50,457 nt of DNA from a virus. Of this stretch, positions 15,897 to 24,916 are shown in pieces. Every line of letters starts with the position of its first letter. Positions within the stretch are counted from its first letter, which is position 1. The stretch spans positions 1-50,457 of the IMG/VR virus record IMGVR_UViG_3300034072_000174; one strand, written 5' to 3'. The translations under genes were made by a program, and so were the position numbers. Below the pieces are notes generated by a model, which saw only the letters and a program-made list of their open reading frames with translations, was not told where the DNA came from and made no database searches.

Positions 15897-16196
15897 TTAT
15901 TTAGATTGAGTTCTTTCTTTCTGTAGAGCTGTCTGTACCGCCATCTCTTTTTGGATCTCTAAGACGGCGGCAAGAACGTGTTTTAAGTCTACTTTCAACT
16001 CCTTCTGTTCAGCTCTAATTGGTTCAATAATTTCTTGTACCATTTTCTTAGCCTCCTCAGAAGTAATAAACTCTTTGTGAGCTGTCTCTAGATCTTTAAT
16101 CTTGCTATCTTGTTTGTTCCAGATGTAGCCGACTAAAGCAACAGCTCCATACCACCCCCACTGTCCAAACTTCACCATAAATACTTCAAAACTCAC
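15897..16196 (-). CDS. membrane-anchored coiled-coil protein (spanin- or holin-like)
   Basis: The 99-residue protein starts at GTG with AAGGAG 7 bases upstream. One hydrophobic segment (residues 12-26, GWYGAVALVGYIW) is followed by a long charged helix (residues 28-95) with coiled-coil character. That layout matches i-spanin/Rz-type or small holin-associated proteins. It overlaps the amidase-like gene by 11 bases. Confidence 0.6.
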   Translation of the reverse strand: MSFEVFMVKFGQWGWYGAVALVGYIWNKQDSKIKDLETAHKEFITSEEAKKMVQEIIEPIRAEQKELKVDLKHVLAAVLEIQKEMAVQTALQKERTQSK

Positions 16197-16635
16197 CCTT
16201 AGCTCCTTTAATTACTGTTTTACCGAGATATAACCAAATCCCTTCTGGGGTGGCTTTGTAACATTTATCTAATCTGATACCCAAACATTCTGCAATGTAT
16301 TCCGCACACTGATAACGCTTATCTACTGAAAGATTGAGTCGGAAAGCTAAACCAAAAACACCAAAGTAGTCATATCCACAACCAAGCAATGATTTAGCTG
16401 TTGTGTACACTCTATCAGCATCAACAACAGTTACTTCGATAATTTCCCAATCACTTCTGTAACGCTTTTTGAATTCAGCAATAGGGGTTTTAACAACCCC
16501 TTTGAACGCAGCAGACTCATACACATAATCGCCAGCAACTAATCCAATGTGACTCCAGCGACTGTCAGTAACTGCTTTGATTGCATAACTGAATGGGTTC
16601 TTTCCTTTACCGACAATCAATCTAACAGTTTGCAT
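16186..16635 (-). CDS. permuted papain-like (NlpC/P60 superfamily, YiiX-type) hydrolase
   Basis: The 149-residue protein has the circularly permuted papain-like arrangement: the catalytic His29 in RWSHIGLV comes first, and the nucleophile Cys110 in KRYQCAEYIAE comes later. YESAAFKGVV and YDYFGVFG segments are typical of the family. Such proteins cleave amide or thioester bonds and in phages may act on peptidoglycan or in virion processing. It lies among lysis and tail genes. Confidence 0.75.
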   Translation of the reverse strand: MQTVRLIVGKGKNPFSYAIKAVTDSRWSHIGLVAGDYVYESAAFKGVVKTPIAEFKKRYRSDWEIIEVTVVDADRVYTTAKSLLGCGYDYFGVFGLAFRLNLSVDKRYQCAEYIAECLGIRLDKCYKATPEGIWLYLGKTVIKGAKGEF

Positions 16636-16638
16636 ATT

Positions 16639-17025
16639 TTATCCTTGATGAAACACTTCAAACGTATCAGGACGAAAAGCCAGCTTGTAGCGAACATGCC
16701 AGTACAGCTTGCCGATAACATCTGTTGGAATTTCTGGTAGAGTGCCGCCTGTCATTTTCTTTAATGTTGGTGCTGCTTCTTTACCGAAGGCATCAAACAT
16801 TGCTTTAAAGTCACCTTTGTATTTTTCAACAATCAAGCGTTGTGCATCAGACCAAACGTAAACTAACTCCCAGTCTTGATAAGTTTCTGTAGCTCCGCCT
16901 GCCGACTTTTGCTTGGTCATGTAGATATGCCATTCGTCATCTGTATCTGCGTTGATACCGACGGCGCATTTAAAGCCGCCACTTATAAAGTTAAAGTCTG
17001 CACCATCTGGTTTATAGCCTTTCAT
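16639..17025 (-). CDS. hypothetical protein
   Basis: A 128-residue protein with GAGGTG upstream of ATG. Its first half is beta-rich (EWHIYMTKQKSAGG, YQDWELVYVWSD) and its second half helical. It sits 3 bases from the papain-like gene and overlaps the next gene upstream by 4 bases. No family is recognised. Confidence 0.7.
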   Translation of the reverse strand: MKGYKPDGADFNFISGGFKCAVGINADTDDEWHIYMTKQKSAGGATETYQDWELVYVWSDAQRLIVEKYKGDFKAMFDAFGKEAAPTLKKMTGGTLPEIPTDVIGKLYWHVRYKLAFRPDTFEVFHQG

Positions 17026-17324
17026 AAAGCACCTCTATAAATTTCTGTTTCTAATATCGGAGAATTTAGTATTTGGTTTACGCGGTCTTCTGTTAGAATT
17101 CCGGCACCACGTAGGAAAAATAAACCATTCTTAAAATCATCACGATTCAAGTCAACATGATAACCGGTATTAAGTAGGTCTATAAAGTCTTCAGCATAAC
17201 GATTAGTTTCCGCCAGAATTCTTATGGCTATACGTTCTTCTGCTGTAAATCTTAACTTTGCAGCTAAAGGGGTTATTTTACGTTCTAGGGTGTTTAACAC
17301 CAGTTGTGAAGTATTCAAAATCAT
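17022..17324 (-). CDS. hypothetical protein
   Basis: A 100-residue, largely helical protein (LERKITPLAAKLRFTAEERI) with AAGGTG before the ATG. It overlaps both neighbours by 4 bases. No motif is recognised. By position it belongs with the fibre genes. Confidence 0.7.
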   Translation of the reverse strand: MILNTSQLVLNTLERKITPLAAKLRFTAEERIAIRILAETNRYAEDFIDLLNTGYHVDLNRDDFKNGLFFLRGAGILTEDRVNQILNSPILETEIYRGAL

Positions 17325-18490
17325 ACTTTCACCTTACTGTAATATACAAAAGTTGCAGGAGAACTACCGTTAGTTAGTGCTATTGGTGTACCAGCAAATA
17401 AGTAATTATTTCCTTCTTGAACCAACGCTTGATTACCAACATTAGAACCATATAGCCAATATTTTGACCCAATCTTAGTTAGTGTAATTGCGCCAACTGC
17501 ATTACCTGCACCAGTATACACGGGATGTGCCTGCCATTTCTGCCCATCTACTGATCTAGTTGTACCACCAAAGAAATACACACCATCAAAATATTCAACG
17601 AACCCTGATGGGTTTATGTTAGTTAAATTTAACGCATCTAACCTTGTCCAAGTAGACCCGCCAGTAGACTCAAAAAGTTGTCCGCTTGTAGGATTAGAAT
17701 AAAATTTCCCGTTGGCAAAAGAAACAATATTATTGAGTGGAATATTGCTGGTTACTGTTGCAGGGGTAAAAGTTGTAAAGTCCGTAGTTGTTAATACATG
17801 ATTAGTTGAAGGGTTGTTATTGCTAACACCTAGTACGTACACTGTGCCGTTAGACGCTACAGAACGTATTCCTATATTTGGTGACAATGTTCTTGCTGTG
17901 TAAGAAGTGCCGTTTGTGGAGGTAGTGCAAATACCACCACTGGAAGCTAAACCAACGGCTACGACAATTGACCCAAAAGCTTTTATTTGGAGATACCTTG
18001 TTTGTGTAATATCGTAGTTAGGGTGTTGGTATCTTTGTGTCCAACTGGTTAAGTCAGTAGAAGAATATATTCTACCACCAGTTGTTGCCGCTACCCAAAT
18101 AGAGCCAGACGAGAAGTATTCAATACCTGCAATTCGGTCTCCTGCTTCACAAGGAAATAATTGCTCCGCCGACCAAGATGTGCCAGCATTAGTGGACACT
18201 CGATATTTTACTGCGGGTGTTCCATAAACACCTATCAGGGTGTTTCCGTTACCGTAAAGGGCTGAAGCCAAATCAGAACCGCCAAAATTGATATTCAATT
18301 CAAAAATAGTAGCTCTAGTATTTGAGTAAAAATTGTTATCGAATTTGGCTGTATCGGTTTCAATGTAACCAGTTCTTAAGTATCTAACACCTTCTACGGT
18401 AATGTCTGCTTGTGTAGTAAATGGGAATGGTACTAATGAGCCACCTACGACACTACCACCACCAGAAGCTGCTTTTAAACTAATAGGCAT
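17321..18490 (-). CDS. tail fibre/receptor-binding protein with beta-propeller-like repeats
   Basis: The 389-residue protein has repeated Asp-box-like units of the type S-x-(N/D)-G-x-x-W or T-x-T (NAGTSWSAEQ, SSTDLTSWTQR, TSTNGTSYTAR, TTTDFTTFTPA, STGGSTWTRL, RSVDGQKWQAH), spaced about 45-50 residues apart. This is the signature of a BNR/sialidase-type propeller. The N-terminus (ADITVEGVRYLRTGYIET) is a virion attachment motif also seen in other phage fibres. It probably binds a surface sugar. Confidence 0.7.
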   Translation of the reverse strand: MPISLKAASGGGSVVGGSLVPFPFTTQADITVEGVRYLRTGYIETDTAKFDNNFYSNTRATIFELNINFGGSDLASALYGNGNTLIGVYGTPAVKYRVSTNAGTSWSAEQLFPCEAGDRIAGIEYFSSGSIWVAATTGGRIYSSTDLTSWTQRYQHPNYDITQTRYLQIKAFGSIVVAVGLASSGGICTTSTNGTSYTARTLSPNIGIRSVASNGTVYVLGVSNNNPSTNHVLTTTDFTTFTPATVTSNIPLNNIVSFANGKFYSNPTSGQLFESTGGSTWTRLDALNLTNINPSGFVEYFDGVYFFGGTTRSVDGQKWQAHPVYTGAGNAVGAITLTKIGSKYWLYGSNVGNQALVQEGNNYLFAGTPIALTNGSSPATFVYYSKVKV

Positions 18491-18796
18491 TTATACCTCC
18501 CACTCCGTACCATTCCATACAAAAATAATTTCAGCCTCAATGTCAAATAAAACACTAGAGTCTGTCCCCAGACTTGTTTTAATTACCACGGTACTACCGA
18601 AACGTTGAATCGTAGGAACAACACCTAATTTCTTTGTGAATGTTACTTTGTCACCAACAGACAATGTTGCTGTGTCTGGTAACGTAATTGTTGAAGCTGT
18701 TGTGATATGATATGTCCAACCAGCAACAGTATTTGAGTTAGCGGATAATACTTTATATTTATCTCTAACTAATGAAGCCTTACCTTGACCAGCCAT
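18491..18796 (-). CDS. short fibre-associated protein
   Basis: The 101-residue product repeats the plan of the C-terminal third of the upstream 270-residue fibre protein: T-x-TLP-x-T, GxKV-x(3)-K, and a terminal F-x-W-x-GT-x-WE. It is likely a small beta-rich tip or stabilising domain that arose by duplication. It abuts both neighbours. Confidence 0.65.
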   Translation of the reverse strand: MAGQGKASLVRDKYKVLSANSNTVAGWTYHITTASTITLPDTATLSVGDKVTFTKKLGVVPTIQRFGSTVVIKTSLGTDSSVLFDIEAEIIFVWNGTEWEV

Positions 18797-19608
18797 TAGA
18801 AATTACACTCCCATACAGTCCCTGTCCATGTAAATACAAAACGGGAATTTGTGTCTAATACAAATGAATCATAATCCGCCACATCAGCGGCATTATTGCC
18901 CACTCTAATTTGTTCCGTAGAAATGTTATTACACTGAACTGTTACCACATTACCGGATGCTTTGTATACTTCTACTTTACTGCCAGCAGCTAAGCCAGAA
19001 GTGGAAGGCAATGTCTGAGTAGTGTTACCGGTAACAATATTGTTCTCACCAACAATCAATGTGCCTGAGGTAGACAGTACTTTAGCTAGACTAAACATCT
19101 GCTGAACTGTTCTACCACCAGTAGTGTCGATAGACGACGCTGGGTGAGCATTAGCTGCTGTACGGAAGGTCAAACCTCTGTGGTCAAATGCAGCAGCATC
19201 TGAGTTAATCACAGTGACCATTGTTGTGTTGTCTAACTTCACACGGAAGGTAGCTGTGTAGGTATAACCATATTCTGTTACAGGAGCAGGCAATACTTCA
19301 TTGTTAATACTTCCGTATGCAATCAAAGCGCCTGTGTTATCAAACAAACCTACTTCACGTAATGTAGCACCACCAAATGTACGTGGGATTGAACCGCTCA
19401 CCATAATTACTGTTGGGTCTGCTGTGTCAACAACAGGGAAACTACATCCAACTCTCAATACTTCATTTACTAATGCAGTGCGTGTAGCAATAACACTAGG
19501 AATGCTACCACCACCATCACCAAACGCAATATGAGAAAGCGTTACAGGAACCATCGGCGTAGCCGCTAGTAACTTAGTTCTCCCTGTATTGGTTAAAATT
19601 GTTGCCAT
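18796..19608 (-). CDS. tail fibre protein (P2 gpH N-terminal / tail-collar type)
   Basis: The 270-residue protein begins like P2 gpH-family fibres: TNTGRTKLLAAT, then HIAFGDGGG and NEVLRVG. It continues with the collar-type segment FGGATLREVGLFDNTGALIA. This N-terminal region attaches fibres to baseplate gpI/gpJ. The C-terminal module from about residue 175 is shared with the next gene. It lies directly after the gpI-like baseplate gene, as in P2/Mu-like gene order. Confidence 0.8.
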   Translation of the reverse strand: MATILTNTGRTKLLAATPMVPVTLSHIAFGDGGGSIPSVIATRTALVNEVLRVGCSFPVVDTADPTVIMVSGSIPRTFGGATLREVGLFDNTGALIAYGSINNEVLPAPVTEYGYTYTATFRVKLDNTTMVTVINSDAAAFDHRGLTFRTAANAHPASSIDTTGGRTVQQMFSLAKVLSTSGTLIVGENNIVTGNTTQTLPSTSGLAAGSKVEVYKASGNVVTVQCNNISTEQIRVGNNAADVADYDSFVLDTNSRFVFTWTGTVWECNF

Positions 19609-19619
19609 CTATATTTCCT

Positions 19620-20165
19620 TTACACAGGGTTAGATTCAATATTCTTTATGAATGAGTAAGCCACGCCAGCATAACCCATTGTATCGTTACCTAAGTCGAG
19701 TTTCTTTTCAAATACTAAGTCAACAGCAGCAGGGACAGTCTTGCGAATTGTAGGAGCTTTTGATACATACTCGGCACCAAGGATTTCTAATACAACTGCG
19801 GCTGGATATTGTTCTGAATACTTGATTGTAGTAGCACCAGTAATTTGTTTAGCTGCTGCTAACACTTCTTCCGGCGTACCTGATGAGTTATTGATGAAGA
19901 TTTTAGTAATGATAGCACTACGATAATCTTCATCATTTCTACCTTGACGAAACTCTTGAACTTCTTTACCAATTACATCCAGAGCATAGCCAAAAGCAGT
20001 ATCAATCCCCAATGATTCAAGCAGAGTGAAATATTCATTCTCCACTTCCTGAATCTGTGTATGGAATATCTCAACTACTTTCTGAATGTTTGGGCTATTT
20101 CTGAATTGATATAAGAGTAAGTTTTTGGCTTGTTCTACATGATTTGTTATTTTTACTGGGTACAT
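19620..20165 (-). CDS. baseplate wedge protein (gpI-like, DUF2612 type)
   Basis: The 181-residue protein has the pattern of DUF2612 baseplate proteins: a helical N-terminus with FRNSPNIQ, then ALDVIGKEVQEFRQGRNDEDYRS, then IFINNSSGTPEEVLAAAKQITGA. In Mu/P2-like phages this protein joins gpJ at the wedge and connects to fibres. The order gpW/gp25, gpJ, gpI, gpH found here is the classical baseplate order. Confidence 0.85.
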   Translation of the reverse strand: MYPVKITNHVEQAKNLLLYQFRNSPNIQKVVEIFHTQIQEVENEYFTLLESLGIDTAFGYALDVIGKEVQEFRQGRNDEDYRSAIITKIFINNSSGTPEEVLAAAKQITGATTIKYSEQYPAAVVLEILGAEYVSKAPTIRKTVPAAVDLVFEKKLDLGNDTMGYAGVAYSFIKNIESNPV

Positions 20166-20170
20166 AATAT

Positions 20171-21586
20171 TTACCCTGCAATTACTGTGATGCGACTAAC
20201 ATCAAATACCGCTTCATCTTTTCTACCGATAGTTGTAATACCGCTAGATAATACTGGAGTATCAGTAGGTGCTGATGTTTTACCAGCAGTGACAATCAAA
20301 TTACCGATACCACTTACTTTAGCGTAGATAGCACCCATGATACGCTGAGGGATAACATCTTCATTAAGTCCGAGAGCATCACCATATTCTTTAACTGCAA
20401 GAGCGATTTGTGCTGCACCATCAGCAGGGAATAATTCTTCACTGTATAACTGATACTCTACTCGAACATGAATATATTGATCTACAGGTCGAGAATAGAA
20501 TATAGTTTGTGTTTGATTCTGTGAGTCAGTAATAGCTGTTGAGGTATTACCAAACAACTGAATACCTGCGGGCTTTGTATTCCATACAGTGTTAGCAACA
20601 GCTAAGTCGCTGCCACCTTTAACAGTGCATTCAATACTCTTAGCTGGTAATCCATTAGCGTTTGTGGTATTAGTCCAGTTTTCTTCTACTACTGCGCTTA
20701 CAACACCTTCGGTAGATGTTAGTGCTGCGAAAATAGCGTTGACTGTAGCCTTACCTTGACCACCCACAGAACCATAGAATCTAGTACGCAACTCTGCGTC
20801 GGTCTCTTGCGCCCTACCTGTTACCCATTTTTGATTGTTTGTAACTGTAATAGACGGTAGCGTGGTAACTAAATAATTCAGTGTGTTCGCTTCATAATCT
20901 TCTGTATTAGCAACTAAAGCTTCAGCAGCAACAGAGCCTGTAACATTGAAGATTGAGAGATTGGTAGAAACAGCAATAGAAAAATCTGATTGACTTGTTA
21001 ACTGTAGTCGGTTAGAATTATTACTAACGACAATGTTGGTCAGCGAAGATAACGCTGTTTGAAACAATGTAATAATTTCAGCAGCAGTAGCCGTACCATC
21101 AGATACAACTGAATACACTACACCATTTACAGATAAGGAATATGTAAAGTTATTGGCAACAGTAATGTTGATATTAACATTTTTTACAGCAGAGCTTGTC
21201 AAGGTTAATGCAGATAAAGTTTGAACAACATTGCCTGCTAAATCTTTTACTTGTGTGCCGGAATTGATATTAGCACCTAATGCACCGGTGAATTCTAATG
21301 TTCCGTAAGCCTTCACAGCTTGTAGTCGAGTGAGTCTTGCTCTGCGTACAATACGTTCTAACGCTACGCCAGTTGCCGTATCTGGATCACCAGCACTCCA
21401 TTGCGCTGCTGCCAGTTCATAAAGTTCCGATACTTTCAAGCACCAGATTCTATTTAAAATACCAATGAGTGAGTCATCACTCATATCAAAATTAGGATTA
21501 CCTGTTGCTGTAATGAAATCACTTTGAACATCAGCTATGATGTCTTGATAACGCTTCAGGTCATACCCAGTTGTTGTAATTGACAA
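20171..21586 (-). CDS. baseplate J-like wedge protein
   Basis: The 471-residue protein matches baseplate J/Mu gp47: an N-terminal region with GNPNFDMSDDSLIGILNRI, SAGDPDTATGVALERIVRRA and RLTRLQAVKAYG, a variable beta-rich insert, then GRAQETDAELRTRFYGSVGG and ALTSTEGVVSAVV. It starts at TTG after GAGGAT. It polymerises around the hub as the main wedge component. Confidence 0.93.
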   Translation of the reverse strand: MSITTTGYDLKRYQDIIADVQSDFITATGNPNFDMSDDSLIGILNRIWCLKVSELYELAAAQWSAGDPDTATGVALERIVRRARLTRLQAVKAYGTLEFTGALGANINSGTQVKDLAGNVVQTLSALTLTSSAVKNVNINITVANNFTYSLSVNGVVYSVVSDGTATAAEIITLFQTALSSLTNIVVSNNSNRLQLTSQSDFSIAVSTNLSIFNVTGSVAAEALVANTEDYEANTLNYLVTTLPSITVTNNQKWVTGRAQETDAELRTRFYGSVGGQGKATVNAIFAALTSTEGVVSAVVEENWTNTTNANGLPAKSIECTVKGGSDLAVANTVWNTKPAGIQLFGNTSTAITDSQNQTQTIFYSRPVDQYIHVRVEYQLYSEELFPADGAAQIALAVKEYGDALGLNEDVIPQRIMGAIYAKVSGIGNLIVTAGKTSAPTDTPVLSSGITTIGRKDEAVFDVSRITVIAG

Positions 21587-21596
21587 TCTCTTATCC

Positions 21597-21956
21597 TCAC
21601 AGTAATTCTATTGGCTGGATATTGAATTGGAATGTAACACCCTCGGTAGTGGTTGCTACAAAAGAAGCCGTATATACACCGGTGCTATCCAGAATAGATT
21701 CATAAGCATCTAGTGTTGACACACCAACGGTGTCTGTGATTTCATCAATGAATACTGTATCAACCACTTCTTTCTGTGTCTTACCTAGAACAGTGCCGAA
21801 GTAATCAATACCTAATGTTGTATCTTTGAAGTATTCACCACGATAACGCAACAACCGGATCTTAATCTTCTGGGCGACGCTCATAGCATTGTCTGTTGTC
21901 AATACAAAATCATTGAAATCTATATCGTGCGCTGATGTTAGTTTGATGTCTGCCAT
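21597..21956 (-). CDS. baseplate wedge protein, gp25/gpW-like (DUF2634 type)
   Basis: The 119-residue protein has the short-wedge pattern: a DFNDFVLTT start, then QKIKIRLLRYRGEYFKDTTLG and DYFGTVLGKTQ. The conserved RGEYF with a following G-I/V-D-Y is typical of Mu gp46/DUF2634 relatives of T4 gp25. It lies between the spike and the J-like gene, as expected. Confidence 0.85.
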   Translation of the reverse strand: MADIKLTSAHDIDFNDFVLTTDNAMSVAQKIKIRLLRYRGEYFKDTTLGIDYFGTVLGKTQKEVVDTVFIDEITDTVGVSTLDAYESILDSTGVYTASFVATTTEGVTFQFNIQPIELL

Positions 21957-21965
21957 TATAGACCC

Positions 21966-22157
21966 TTAGATGATGGGCCATTGCCCTGCTGAGCTACCAG
22001 AACCAACGTTTGCTTTGGCGTTATCTTTGATGTGATTGACAATAGCTTGTGCTATTGCATCAATTGCTGCGTTATTTGTTATTTCTCCATTGTCTACGTC
22101 AATAGCGTCAACGGCGGATTTAATTGCAGCGGCAAGAGAGGAAGCATTCATTGCCAT
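21966..22157 (-). CDS. small helical protein among baseplate genes
   Basis: A 63-residue Ala-rich helical protein (MNASSLAAAIKSAVDAID, then IDAIAQAIVNHIKDN) ending with a Gly/Ser tail (GSGSSAGQWPII). AGGAGA precedes the ATG. Small proteins of this type often lie beside the spike gene; the role is unknown. Confidence 0.65.
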   Translation of the reverse strand: MAMNASSLAAAIKSAVDAIDVDNGEITNNAAIDAIAQAIVNHIKDNAKANVGSGSSAGQWPII

Positions 22158-22204
22158 TCTAAGTCTCCTAATATATTAAAGCCATTGGCTTATTTTGTCA
22201 ACAG

Positions 22205-22849
22205 CTATTTTTTGAATGAGTCAAGCTTAGCTTTTAAAGCTAAAATGTCTGGTTTTGCGTTGAGTGGTGATAACCCATAATATGTATTGACTGTGGTATT
22301 TGCTATCGTATTGACAATATCACTCAACAAAGCAATCAGTTCTTCTTGGTCATTGTACACTGAATACTTAGACTTCGTATGTATCTCTACATTACCGTCT
22401 TCTTTCAGTACCAATTTATTGTCTTTGAACTTCAGAACAACATCTTTTGGGTCTGGTTGTAAATGACTATTTTTTGTGTACAATCCAACAACAGCAACAG
22501 CATCGCTCATGTCGTGCATACGTTGCGTTGGTTCTGTTACTGAACTACCATCACCCTCTAACCATTCTTCAATGTTACGCATCGAGAATTCAAGCCAAAC
22601 TGTATCACCAACTTGAATTGGGAATGATAACAACCCTCCACCAGCAGAAGGGTTAATCACAGGAACATTGAATATCTCAGGACACTCACTCACTTGTCCA
22701 TCAGAATGCTGCATATCAATTGTAGGACGAACAGAAATAATATTCTTACTTTCGTATTCAGAATTGTCAGTTACAATAGCTGGAAGTCCAGTGAAGATTT
22801 GTGACTGCAATGATTCCAAATGACTTTTCATAAAAGCTTTTAAGCTCAT
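22205..22849 (-). CDS. membrane-puncturing baseplate spike (Gp138/gpV-type)
   Basis: The 214-residue protein has the N-terminal OB-fold signature of Gp138-type spikes: SECPEIFNVPVINPSAGGG, then GDTVWLEFSMRNIEEWL and MHDMSDAVAVVGLY. A beta-helix-like stretch with repeated short strands follows (KLVLKEDGNVEIHTK). The spike trimer pierces the outer membrane, which supports a Gram-negative host. Its start overlaps the hub gene stop by ATGA. Confidence 0.83.
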   Translation of the reverse strand: MSLKAFMKSHLESLQSQIFTGLPAIVTDNSEYESKNIISVRPTIDMQHSDGQVSECPEIFNVPVINPSAGGGLLSFPIQVGDTVWLEFSMRNIEEWLEGDGSSVTEPTQRMHDMSDAVAVVGLYTKNSHLQPDPKDVVLKFKDNKLVLKEDGNVEIHTKSKYSVYNDQEELIALLSDIVNTIANTTVNTYYGLSPLNAKPDILALKAKLDSFKK

Positions 22850-23928
22850 GCGATCTCCAATACTATTTCACTGTCCCATCCACCACCGTCTAAATAAGAC
22901 AATCGTGTATCAACTGAAATTACTTTATACAAACCTTTGTATTGACCTTGTGTGATTCTGATAAGCTGACCTATCTTAATACGATGGTCTAAGAATGTTA
23001 CCAACTTGAATCTTGCAGGAGTTTCAACTGAAGGAACTTCTTGCTTTGATTCTTGTTCTGGTTCCATTGACTTCATCAGGTCAGCATTAATGTCATACTG
23101 CACAGTGAATTTATTGAATGTACGAGGATGAATGTATAACTCGTTTAATGTGATGTACCAAGAATAATTAAATTGCTCACATACTTTATCTAACAACTGA
23201 GAAGACAATCCTTGGAAACTATAACCACCCTTAGCCACAGTTTCTGCTGGAGATGGTAACGAATCTAAGTTCTTAGCTTTTGTTTCCAGAAAGCCAGTGG
23301 CAATCCCTTGCTCTTTCATTGCGCCAGCAATATCCGTAAGGATTTGAGAATACTTTGTATTTGGGGGCCAAGCAAAAGATACTCTCGAAGTCTTTAATTG
23401 AACGTTACTATCTACACACTGTATCTCTGTAACAATATCCGTACCTTGTTTTCTACTAAAAGCTTTCTGAGATGTTCCAGTGAATACTATACCAACATCA
23501 TTACCATACCCAGCTTCAAGGATTACGTAAGCATTCTTTCTTTCAAGTTTAGCTCTTGTTTCTTTTGAAGCGTTGAACACTCTGATGACTGATGTAGCTA
23601 CATCACCTTCTTTAGCTGCGCTGTTAATCTCAGCAGTCATGTGTAAGTTGGTGATCATTACGCTATCACCACCGGAGGTGGTTTTGGTCTGATTGGCAGT
23701 GTCTGTAGAAACGCCTACAAGGTTCCCTGTTGCATTATCTTGTTGTAGGAATACGGTAGGGTGGTATGTCTGCTGTAAAGCGCTCAGGGGGCTTCCTGAA
23801 GCGTTTGGTGAGGCTTTCCATGCCGTAGAATAGCCTTGTTTAATATTCGCTGGTGCAGACCCACCCGTATACGTGACTTTCTGTTCAATTACACTCAATC
23901 GGTAACTGCGGTCAAACACCAGTGACAT
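22846..23928 (-). CDS. baseplate hub protein (gpD/gp44-like)
   Basis: The 360-residue protein begins with a beta-rich domain, then has TAEINSAAKEGDVATSVIRVFN and AYVILEAGYGNDVGIVFTG segments typical of gpD/T4 gp27-type hubs. A later part (FQGLSSQLLDKVCEQFNYSW) forms the second tower domain, and IGQLIRITQGQYKGLYKVI lies near the end. It is the platform for the spike encoded just downstream. Confidence 0.82.
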   Translation of the reverse strand: MSLVFDRSYRLSVIEQKVTYTGGSAPANIKQGYSTAWKASPNASGSPLSALQQTYHPTVFLQQDNATGNLVGVSTDTANQTKTTSGGDSVMITNLHMTAEINSAAKEGDVATSVIRVFNASKETRAKLERKNAYVILEAGYGNDVGIVFTGTSQKAFSRKQGTDIVTEIQCVDSNVQLKTSRVSFAWPPNTKYSQILTDIAGAMKEQGIATGFLETKAKNLDSLPSPAETVAKGGYSFQGLSSQLLDKVCEQFNYSWYITLNELYIHPRTFNKFTVQYDINADLMKSMEPEQESKQEVPSVETPARFKLVTFLDHRIKIGQLIRITQGQYKGLYKVISVDTRLSYLDGGGWDSEIVLEIA

Positions 23929-24263
23929 TAGAACACTCCCGCTTCTTCTGTGTTAGTGAGATAAACAAACTCATACTTCAAACCCTGTCCAAAGTTATTA
24001 CGTCCAAGGTCTTCAACACTATCTGTACTATTCACAATATAGATATTACCACCCAGAGGGTTATTAGATAATTGCTTTGTTGCGCATACACCGAAGCAAA
24101 GCTTAACACCATCCATCAACGTATTCTTGTTTACATCAAGTAAACTGAAATACCAAGAGGATTCTCTTGTGTTCCATTTCATTACGGAGTAGAATATCTG
24201 ATTGTTTAAGCTGATACGTGTTTCAGAATAAGCATCTGTCGGAACAAATATAGATAAAGCCAT
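23928..24263 (-). CDS. baseplate plug-type protein (DUF6983-like)
   Basis: The 111-residue protein has the pattern of small baseplate plug proteins: FYSVMKWNTRESSWYFSLLD, then LMDGVKLCFG and a C-terminal KYEFVYLT. It overlaps its neighbours by one base on each side and lies between the hub and the Dit-like protein. Confidence 0.7.
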   Translation of the reverse strand: MALSIFVPTDAYSETRISLNNQIFYSVMKWNTRESSWYFSLLDVNKNTLMDGVKLCFGVCATKQLSNNPLGGNIYIVNSTDSVEDLGRNNFGQGLKYEFVYLTNTEEAGVF

Positions 24264-24916
24264 TACGTTGCTCCTGCTACAGCGTCAGGAGGTGTTGCAC
24301 CACCAAGTAACTCAGCAGCTTTCTTCTTTGCAGCATCTACATCACCTACTTGTTCACCGATTGCGCGCCACATACTATCATCTCTAGTTTTAGTGCTGGA
24401 CTTGCTCCCACTATCTTTCTTTTCAGCAAGTCCATCAGCTTTCGCTTTTTCTGCATTCACGGTATCATCAGAAGATTCACCAGCCACCTCAACTAGAGAT
24501 GCTTTAGCTTTATCAACAATCCTGACTTGTTCAATTGATATATTAATGCGCCAAGAACCTAGTCCTTCAACAACACCCTTAGTGCCACTAAAGTCTGTAA
24601 ACAAACAGTTCTTGTATGGAGATAAACGATTGTCTAAGAATACAGTGAATAGTTCACGAGATTTACGTAAAGCATCTAAGCCTTGGATATAGTCTTTAAT
24701 ACCTTTTTGTGGAGAGTTCTTAGTGAGATTGACAACCTCGGTGATTACACCAGATAATGTAAAAGTAGAATTTTCAACAACGGAATGATCTGTAATAGAA
24801 GCCCCCGATTCAACGGGGAACTTCGTATTAGTGTTTCTATGTTGAAATCCTACATCAGTAGTAGCGGTTAGCTCAAAGACATCACCAGCTTTTGTTTTGA
24901 TGTAGAATACAGCCAT
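24263..24916 (-). CDS. tail tip/Dit-like baseplate protein
   Basis: The 217-residue protein begins with a beta-rich domain containing NTKFPVESGASITDHSVVE and STFTLSGVITEVV, the pattern of Dit-like or Mu gp43-type inner baseplate proteins that cap the tube. The C-terminal 70 residues are charged and low complexity (EKKDSGSKSSTKTRDD), with an Ala-rich end. It follows the tape measure gene by one base overlap. Confidence 0.72.
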   Translation of the reverse strand: MAVFYIKTKAGDVFELTATTDVGFQHRNTNTKFPVESGASITDHSVVENSTFTLSGVITEVVNLTKNSPQKGIKDYIQGLDALRKSRELFTVFLDNRLSPYKNCLFTDFSGTKGVVEGLGSWRINISIEQVRIVDKAKASLVEVAGESSDDTVNAEKAKADGLAEKKDSGSKSSTKTRDDSMWRAIGEQVGDVDAAKKKAAELLGGATPPDAVAGAT

